Made by a program: the position numbers and the translations under genes | The notes under the pieces: generated by a model | Databases searched by the model: none | Seen by the model: only the letters and a program-made list of their open reading frames with translations | Told to the model about the DNA's origin: nothing | DNA from: Sphacelaria rigidula | Taxonomy: Eukaryota > Phaeophyceae > Sphacelariales | NCBI GenBank assembly: GCA_964200075.2 | Contig: CAXNAA020000561.1 | Location: 1 to 20,166, forward strand | DNA length: 20,166 nt | Direction of reading: 5' to 3' | In this document: one piece after another, positions 8,223-17,800 of the stretch | Layout: each line of letters opens with the position of its first letter | Numbering within the stretch: position 1 is the stretch's first letter

Positions 8223-8481
8223 ACAATCGTGGCAAAAATCGTGTGGAAAGTGGCTCGGCTGCTACTGCGCGCACGGAGATGTATTGTGACGAGATGTAAT
8301 AAGGCAAAACACCGGCGCGAACACCAACCCTCCCAATCAGTACTTACCATCGAGATCACATGTAAATCCGTTGTCGGGTTTGAAACAATCGCTGCACCTC
8401 GATATCAATTGCATTGACGCCTTGAACATCACAGTAGGCCTCAACCCGATCCCTACGTCACTTCGCCTCTCAATAATTGGT
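8223..8481 (-). other. Short gap between FBF1-like stop codon and LINE remnant
   Basis: About 260 bases between the gene's stop codon and the first recognisable retrotransposon codons. It must hold the 3' UTR and polyadenylation site, but I see no AATAAA-type signal I would trust. The 5' end of the element may extend into it. Confidence 0.4.
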
Positions 8482-8887
8482 CTAACTGGAACTTCCCGAC
8501 CTGCCTAATGTTTCCAAGAACGGGGCATCCTCTTCCAGAAGCGAGGTCCTTTTCGAGCAGGCGCGCTCAATATCCTCCATCTCTTCCATGACGGTTTTAG
8601 AGAAACCCCACCCTGGGCCGCCAACGATATCCATTACGTCCTCACACCCCTTCTTCCACTGGGCGCCATTTTCGCGAGGAGGTCGTAGTACGTGGTTTGT
8701 GGTGGTGGTCGAACTTAGCATTGATAGCGCTGCGGTCCCGGGTCTGATTGGCGTGATTCCGTGAAGTGCACGTTGCATGTCTGTAGGCACGGAAACCTCC
8801 GGCGTTACCGGCGATGACAAACTTGAGGGGAACAGGGTGGTCGTTATCCGAGCGTTGGACAGAAACGCGCGTTGTTCTCTAGTGCAC
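8482..8887 (-). CDS. FBF1: FBF1-like gene, last exon with the conserved C-terminus and stop
   Basis: 406 bases after an acceptor ending CACCCGCAG. The first base completes CG|G (Arg), and a TAG stop follows 134 codons. The peptide has a Thr/Ser/Pro linker and then a folded-looking end: FSKTVMEEMEDIERACSKR followed by LLEEDAPFLETLGRSGSSS. This matches the end of animal FBF1, where a short helix (ARLALLRHMAEQDRDFLENE) leads to FFLETLKK. It is the strongest single piece of evidence for the family call. Confidence 0.88.
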
Positions 8888-11800
8888 CTGCGGGTGCCGG
8901 ATGTACAGCAGAATAGGCGGGAAATGATCAAATGTCATGCCTGCCGCGAAACAAGCGGTGTGGCTCAGCAGCAACACATTAATACGGTCGTTCACGCTAC
9001 CATATGGAGAAGTGCTTGTGAATAGCGCAAGCCCCATTCCCCGGCTAGGCGAGGCATCTCGTGTCGACCAAAAGATTTCGCGACGCGAAGAAACCTTGCG
9101 ACGTACCTGTCGTAACTTGCTGAGTTTCAGCACATATTATCCACAACGCGTACAGGTCGACATTTGTCAGGCACAACAGTGTGAAACCTCCATGAGACCA
9201 AACACTCACCGTCGCATTTCGGTCGCTCTCTGTGCTAGCCTCGCCAGCTCCTTTCCCACGTCCAACCCCGCGGAGGAGGGAGTGGAGGCCGCCGCTTCCA
9301 GGGTAGCTTCCGCCGCCGCCAGTCCCGTATTGGGGATCGCCTCTGCGTTGGGTGAGCCACGATCCCCGGAGGCAACCCGCTGCGTCTTGCGTTCCTCTTC
9401 GTGTCCGAGTGTATGAGGTCTCATCGCACCTGCCGGGCGAGAAATATGTTCGCGTGTCGTGGACGAGGATCAGCCATGATGTGCATGAATGCCGAGGTAG
9501 ACTGCGAACCTAGCCCAACACGCGATCGTCTCCTCTTAAAAATATCCAAAAATAGAACGACTCGGCCGGTCTTCCAACGCCATTCTGGGCACTGACGGCC
9601 CTATGATACCCCCATCAGCCACGATGCGAGTACGGTACTTTCACCTGCGGCGTTGCCGCAGTCCACGGAACGCCTCCACTCTTGAAGAGCTGCCGAAGAT
9701 GGAGAGCCGGGGTTGTGGGATGTGGAAACTTTCGCTGCTGGTCGTAGAGCGGTTGGGTTAACGTCACCGGGCATTAACATGGGCTGACTCATATGTCGTC
9801 GTTGGTTTTGCTGGGCGACCACTGCTCGGGTAAGTTCTGATTTCAGGCGACGTGATACGGACAGCTCTGTGGCTGATTGGGCCCGAGCTTGCGCGATGAT
9901 CGTGCGCTCTTCGTCCTGCCGTCGTGCAGATTCCTCAACCTGTGCCGCGCAAGGGTCCCGAGTTTTTGCACGGTGCCCGATGTATTTATTCGAAATTGCA
10001 GGACAAATCGGCATCACATGCAGGAGCGGGTGTAATTGTCAGGTTGTGTGGCTTGACACAAGAGAGACACGTTGAGCTCACCAGCATCACCTAGACCACG
10101 GCTCAGATATGAAGTCCATATCCACGTGATGAGCGGTTCGCAGTACCACGGCAAAGCAGGCTGTTCAAGGTGTACCTATGGAGTCTGCTAAACACGTTTC
10201 GTCACTGGATCGCCAAGGAACACGTGTCGATAATATTTTAACACACGCACAGGACAGTGGCAGGGTTGTGAGGATCGCTTGCCTGAGCGGAACGTAGCCG
10301 TATCGATTCGGTTGCTTTCCTAGCCTCGCTAGAAGCCTCCATGGCTTGCGCTCTCATGCTTTCTGTCTCCCGCCAGCGTTTCTCTATCTCCGCACCCCGA
10401 ATGCTGACGTCGTCGAAGGCATGTTTAAGATCCGCGGCCATACGCGTTAAACGTCTCCTTTCCAGCTTTTAGGTTCGATGGTAACAGGATATGTTTTCGG
10501 CGAAACGAACCCAATGTACGAGAAAGGAGTAAACAACAAATCATATCAAAGCGAAGAGAATTTGAAGACAAAGTTTGACGCTGCGATGCGTAGTGAGGGC
10601 GGCGGAGTACTCCAGAATATCCTTGCAAACTCACACAACACGGAAGGATCGTATGCAGTTGGAAGTAAAGACTAGCATGTTCGAAGGCCGAATAGCACAC
10701 CATGGGCGCTGGGAAATTGCAGATTGACTCATTAACATCATGTGCTAACCATGGTACTCGTAGACCAAATGGTTGAATCCTTGGGGTGGTGACGACGAGC
10801 AAAGTTGCGGGCTTGCTTGTGGCATATTTTCTCCGCTTTCCGGCATTCTGTGAAAAAGCCTTGCACCAATTGTTTCAAGAGGTGAGGGTGAACACAATAT
10901 CGCAAACCGAAATGCTCGATCACGGTGATCGATAGGTGTCGGGCAAGTTACCGAAGCTCCAAACACACGGACCACACCTCCTGTTGGTCTTGAGCACGAT
11001 CTAGTGTAGCGCGAACGTCTTCGGCCTTCTGGAGGTCGGCTCTCGCAGCCATGAGCCTCGCCTCCAAAGACATAGCCTCCTTGTCCAGGCTCTGCAGGCA
11101 ATATTACAGTGCTCGAGCACATCACTTCTTGATAAAGTAAGTAGCGATAACATCAGTCAGTCAACGTCAACGCCTGATGTGACAACGATTGTCCACAAGC
11201 TCACCTGCATGTATCTTGTCTGCTTGGTACACATCGATGCCATTGCAGAAGAGGATACATGTCATTAACGTTCATAGACACAGCACCACTTTGCACGTTC
11301 TCATGTCAGGCTTGATCTTTTGCTACTTACACTGAATGAAAGGACTAGTTCCGCTAGCAGAAGATAACATCTGCGTAAGTTGTCCCCGAGGTCCGAGTGA
11401 GTCTAAGTTCACGCACACGTGTGAAGGACCGCATGTTGGATCATGGCCAACAAAACGGAATGAGCAGAGCTTGGGGAAGCTGGCACTTACGCCGTGATGG
11501 TCGCGGTGTACATATGTTTTGCAATTTACATCTGTCAATGGTGCGAACAACCCCTGCAACCGGAGATGCAGCACAAATGCCACAAGTGTCATTTGCCCGA
11601 AACCACGAGGAATAGATACAGGCCGAATGGCATCATCTAAGGCGCCCCGGCAAAGACCTCACCCGCCCAAAGGTCAATATTGGCCAGGGAAAAGGGTGAC
11701 GCTTCCAGCGGGGATCATGTCAAGCATTGGCGCTGCAGAAATTTATGGGCACTCGCCTGACGTGCGAGGTCTAGCCGTTGTTCCTCTTCAGCCTGCCTCT

Positions 11801-14800
11801 TGGCCATTTCTTCCGCCGCCTGAGAAACAGGACCCCATGCGGGGGCGACACCAATTGGAACACATACAAACACGTGCGCTAAGTCGAGGTATTTCACGCA
11901 AGGTGCTCCATGAGATAGCACTGGGTCATCGTCCGTGCTGGGTTGTAGCTCAAATTTCGCCCACCCGAGCATGAGTGAATTTTCCACGGATGATTCCACC
12001 TTCGTTGGGTCCTCATTGCCATTCATAGATTTTCCGTGTCTACTTCGCCATGTCTTCATCCGCATCAATGGAATAATAAACGGAATGGAACAAGAGTGAC
12101 CTAGTGAAATCATACAGCGCACAATATGCGCGCCGAAGCCCAAGCATTTTAAGCTCTCACCTGGGCGGACGACACAAGGAAATCAGCAAACTCTTGCCGC
12201 TCCGTCTCTAGCTTACGCCGCTGGCAGAAGCAAGATGATGGAGCACCAGAGGAAGTGACGAGGAGGTCAGCTCATTTTTCTTCACTGCTCGCACTGTCCG
12301 TGTATTTTCTTGACCTTAGGAGTACGTTTGTGTACTCGTAGTGTATATGGGTGGACGAAGTTTAAAGTACACGAGGGAAATTGCTGAAACATGCCTTCCT
12401 TAGCGGGTATTGTCGAAGTCGATCTAAAATGGATCAAGGGACAAGCCTAGTGTCACAACCCCACACGTACTGGGGCGTATTTGAATCGAATACTGGGTTG
12501 CTGACGTGTGGACCGTTTGCGAGCACATCCCTCATGGTAATGCACCTGCTCGCCCAAACGCTCGCGTTCTGCTCTTGCGGTGATGTCGGTTTCTCTCTTC
12601 TGTCTCTCTATCGCGGCAGATCTCTCAGTCAAGCGCTTGTGCTCTTCTTCAACGCCTTCCCGCATAGCTCCCACTTCAGCAACCATTGATCCCTGGAAAA
12701 AATCCACGGTTGATGTTGAGCGTTCGATCATGAAATACCAACAACAAAATATATACAGACACAAAGCAGGGGAGAAGTACAATATATTTCAGACGCATTT
12801 ACGTACAAAGGAAATAGCGATTTCTCTCGGGAACACATGTGTGATTTCGAGAAAGTCATTTCAATAGGCACCAGAGGGCAGATTTTTGTGCATAGTAAGG
12901 AGTGGCTCCTCCGGATGCGATAGGGCATTCAATTCTGATAGCACTAGACAGTGAAACTCTCGGGGTACTTCGCCACACCTGCAACGCGTCGAGCCTGAGA
13001 TGCTCCTGCCGAAGTCTCTCCCGTTCGCCGGCGTTTTGCCCTCGAATACCGCGCATCACCTGGTGACGTGCAAACAAACTGAGAATATTTTTAGTCAGGC
13101 GCATCCGCTCATCCAACGACCAGAAAAAGGTCGAACACTGACATCCACACACTAGAACATGATACGGAAAGGGGCGGGAAGGCGAGGTAAGACCGGAGTC
13201 TACGTGCTGCGAATGCCTACTACAAGCCCTGGTTCCGCTACAGCCGTGGTCGCTCTTCTCAAGCGCAGACACCGGCTGCACTACGGCTACTTGTTCAAAC
13301 ATGGCGCGACTGCGTAGGCCCAAAACAACAGTTCTTGTGCTGACCTGATCCATGGCCATAAGTGTTCCCTGCAACCGCTGCACTTCATCGTCAGCGGTCT
13401 GTACGAGAAGAAAGATGCAACGCGGAACAGGTGAGGGCCGGCTTGCATTTGTAACGAGGTCAAAGAGCACAGGATGGAGTGGAGTTCAGGATTCAGACTG
13501 GCTAGAGTATTTCCGCACCTAGCCTATCGCGCTTCGCAGATCTGGATGTCAACCCGTGCACTGTGGAAAATATTTTGCCGTCAACGATGTCGATCAATTG
13601 AAGCAGCTTACACTCTCAAAATGGCACCAGGTAGAGAGCGCTCCCTCGTTTTTCCCATTGTGACGAGGACAGGCGAATTCTCCGCCGAATATGTCTCCAC
13701 CCCGCAGTGCGTTGTGCATAGAGATATATCTCACCACGTTCGGTTGATAGGGATTGATAGGATCACCATCCTATGATCGAGTCATGTACGTGAGCATCGT
13801 AGATTTTCAATCGGTGTTTCGGAGATATGCTGTACCTGCTGTGCACGTTTCGCAGAACTCTCTAGCTCTTGGATGAGTCTCTCCCGCGCGTCCATCTGCC
13901 CTTCCCTCGAGACCTCAGCGGCTCCCTTGCGTTCTACCATGTCCGCCTGGAGGAGTTTCAAAGCCCCAGCACTTGCCTGAACCTGCCCAGAATCATGAAA
14001 ACAAGAGAGATGTGGTCAATGCTGTCGCGTTGGCCTACCGAGGTCTCTAAGCTGCAAGGCCAGAATGCCGTGTTGGACCCACATACGGTCGTTTGGATAT
14101 GTTGGGGGTGATGACTACCTCTGAGGAGTCGTATCCCGAAACTGAGGTGTCTTCAAAGGCGAAATTGTAGTAGCGCTTTGCCGTGTTACTCTCTGTTACG
14201 TCGGAACATCTTCCGCGGTACCCGGCGTCAGTAGCCAATCGAAAGCGGGTTACTGTAGGCGCATGCTATGCGAACGCTTCGGTGTGCTACTTTGCCCCCA
14301 TCTCTACGTCCTCCGACTATGCCCATAATTGATCATACGAACAATCGCCACTCCATCCCAGTGTGTATACAGTAAGATCAACTTCTACACAATATCATGC
14401 TGGCATTGTTTATCCCCTTGTTTCGTGCGTTGCGCAAATCTACAGATCCGTTTGGTCTGGTCAAGCACCACCACAAAAAAACAGCTCCACAGTGGATTGT
14501 GACCGGTGTCTCGTGACATTACCTGTCCAGCTAGAGTCTCCAGAGTCTGAGAATCCATGCTCCTTCTCCGCACGTCCTCTAGTTCCTCGCGATGCAGTCG
14601 TTTTAGCTCTGACAAGGCTTCTTCGTTTCTTTCCGCGGACGCTCGAATGTCATTCTGACCTCACATCGCCGGAAATCGCGAGACAGTTAGTGATGTTCAT
14701 CGTACGTATACAAAAGGGTCGTCTGTCCGTTGCGAGTGCGGCAATTGTGTGCTATGGCCAAGTCCACTCTGCCATGAGGGATTTAATCTGTTTTCGCTGA

Positions 14801-17800
14801 TTCGGTGACCATCCCCACAAAAATTCCCGTACCACAGTACCAGGCGCCCGTCATTTCTATGTAGCACATCGGAGAACACTCTCACTACTTTGCAGACTTC
14901 ACAACGGGTCGAGATAAGCATAGGCTCACCGGCCCAAACCAAGCGCGCAGCACCAAAATAATCGTGTACCATACGCTTCAGGCATTTAAGGAAGAGAGTT
15001 GTTCGTGTTGTTGAGTTGCCGCTGAGCACGAGATGCACAATTAGTGTCTAGAATCGTCCTCCTTCTAAAAGTGAGAGGTTATCGAAGGTACTACAACACC
15101 AATGTGAATATCACCGGATAACTACTACAGGCTGGTTTACGCTCATGATCCAAACTTGTGACATCAGGAACTGCCTTTCGGACAGTACCTACCGAGTAGT
15201 CGCATACATGGTGTAGTGTATCGCATTGACCGTCATGGGCAACTACTAAAGGTGACATAGCCGAAAAAAATCAAGTCATGAGGGCAAGGGTGGCGTTGAG
15301 GGCGAAACATTACCTCGACCAATCGTCGACCTTCAAATTGTTCTGAAATCAAAAATACGAATACACAGCTCCAATTCCACCCAATTTCCCCATGCTTCAA
15401 ACCGTAGTAACCGCCATCAGCTCGAGAATCGAACGGTAAACACGTTGTTAAGATTCTCACTAAGGAATCGGTATTTCCCCCAAGTCGTGGTATTTCGGTG
15501 ATGAAGGGTTTCGGCGTCGTCGTATTGCACTCTTGATATGCACCAAAGAGCCAGAAAGTCTCCTGACGGTTCCCTTTATATATGTCGCAGAACAGCTCCG
15601 ACCGCCCTCCCATTAGGTAGTTCGGTAGGTATTTTTTGTACATTTGAACGTTAATTGTACCCAAAGGGTACGTTTCTATACTAAAATCAAGTAGTTAGGA
15701 GTTTGCACCGAGCACGAAAAATTTCATCGCCCAAAGGCGCAAGACTCTAAAAAATTGTACCCATGTGTTATGGGTCACTGCAAAACTTCCAATGGACAAG
15801 ACTGTTTTACTTTTGGGTTTTTTTATCGGTTTTCGGGGGTCCGAAGGGGGAATAGAACCTCCGAGAACCTCGGGACCCCCGAAAGCCTTCAAAACTAAAA
15901 GTGAAAAAAAAAAAACGTTCCTCGAAAGTTTCGTAGTGAACAATAGTACAGCTGGGTGCAAATGTTCAGAGTCTAATTAAAAAAACGACATGGACTTTTG
16001 CCGATGAAGATAGTTTGGGTGATAGGCGTGAACCAGCCTGTATTGCTCACCTGATGCCGAGTCTCTGCTTCTGCCATCTTACGAATTGACGATGCCTGCT
16101 CTGAGCTCAGGTCAGACGCAGCTCTCGCTTCCACCGCTGCCACCGCGGTCTTAAGGCCAAGAGCTTCAGCCTCCAGCTGACGAATACGAGCCCTGCGGTA
16201 CAGCGTTAACAAAGAATCAGTCGGGACTACACCATCCCGGCGGAAGCATTTCACCCTCTTCACGCGGAAGAATGCGCTGCTTGGGAGGAACATGCAAGTG
16301 TCTGCGACAAAAGAGAAGAGCAACCTATTCGTACAGTGTGGCTCCGACACCGCAGCAAGAGCCCGAGTGAGGTGCGAGTTCGATCTCCAGGGAGTCACGT
16401 ATTCGATATCCGAAACACTGCGATTCTGTTGGCAAGAAATACATGATATTATCCTGCAAAATCTTGTCTTGATAGCTGATTACAGCGATGTGCACCATGC
16501 ATGATCGATTTCCCCTTCTTCAGTGAACACATTTTGTGGGTCTCTTATATAGGTCCAGGCGAGCATTCTCCAAACAACCGCAGATATCCAACATTTCCTA
16601 CTGCACACTGCGTGTTGCCAACGCGCAAGCCCAATCTTGCGCAGTACGGCTCCACACCCCTACCTGGCGGTTGCCAGCGCAGAGTCTGCATCTGCTGCTC
16701 GCGCCTCCGCAGCAGCGGCCGCCGCTTTTGACGCCGCTGCCTCCTGCTCAAGCTTCTCCTCTTGTTTGGCAAACCTAGTGGTGGCGTTCTCCTTTTCGTT
16801 GGTGAGCAAGACCAGCTGACGTTCAAAGGACGACAGCACCGAACTATGTACAGATTCTGCGCCTACGGCTGTGTGCCTCTCGGACCGTGTGGAGTAACAA
16901 CCGACGTCCGTTCGTCCTTTTCGATCGCCGGCCATAGCGCTTGCGGTACCGCCACCGCCGCTCCCATCGGTGACCTTTAGCGTTCTTGGTACTTCAGCTG
17001 CACCTGTTGTTGTCTTATCAAGTTTAATTTGTTGGGCGGCGCCGTCTGTGAGTACCTCTGTGTTCGGCCCAACTTTATTGCTCAAGGTCTTTGGAGACTG
17101 GGAAGCAGATTCAGGGAGTGCTAGTGAATCGACTCGGTCTAGTTTGCTTTTCTCCGCCTGTTCTGGCGCACACACGGGCTCAGCAACCACTGTTACTTTC
17201 TCTTTTTCCCCTGCTGCAGCTGCTGCTGATGCCAGTGCGGTGGACGCGAGTGCAGAGCGTTGTGCTGTGAATGTCGGGGTCTCTCGACGATTATCTTCGG
17301 GTGTAAGCGAACTATCAGCCCGGGGTCGCCTCCGTCCGCCTACGGATAGAGCCCGACGCTGTCTGCGTCCACCGTCCATAGCAGATGGGGTAAATCCCAA
17401 AACGAGGTCCAACTTGGCGTCGTCATCGTCACTGCCATCAGCTGCAACTGCCGGCGTACGAGCGACGCCCTTCGCATTTTTTTCTGGAGCCGCTAGTGGT
17501 CCTAATCCTAACCGTGAATCTATGTCTGTTTTCTGCGAGAAGACCAGGTCCTGTTCGTCATCAGATGATGAGCTCTGCGTCACGAGACGTGCGGCTTCTC
17601 GAGAAAGCCCCGCGGTGATCGATGTTGAGCGCTGAGCGCTTCGATTCATCGTGGTACCCGAAGTCCTCGTTGTTGACTGGATTGCGAAAGTTGGGAAATG
17701 GTCGACATTGTCCTTCAATCGCTCCGCTTCTTCAGTTGCAATTCGGCGATCGTTTTTATTGTCTACTCCTCCTGAGGAAGTTTCGTCCTTAGCCGAAGGT

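Larger units (their letters stand above)
14655..16050 (-). other. Largest intron of the FBF1-like gene
   Basis: This intron of about 1,396 bases starts at the donor CAG|GTGAGC and ends at the acceptor GAGGTCAG. It houses the MITE-like palindrome and the doubtful 143-codon frame. I looked for a further coiled-coil exon on the minus strand inside it and saw none, although animal FBF1 has roughly 60 more residues across this junction. Confidence 0.6.

Noticed and set aside
14697-15038. Possible additional FBF1-like exon in the largest intron
   Set aside because: The frame encodes no heptad pattern, its ends lack suitable splice sites in phase, and its composition differs from the coiled coil.
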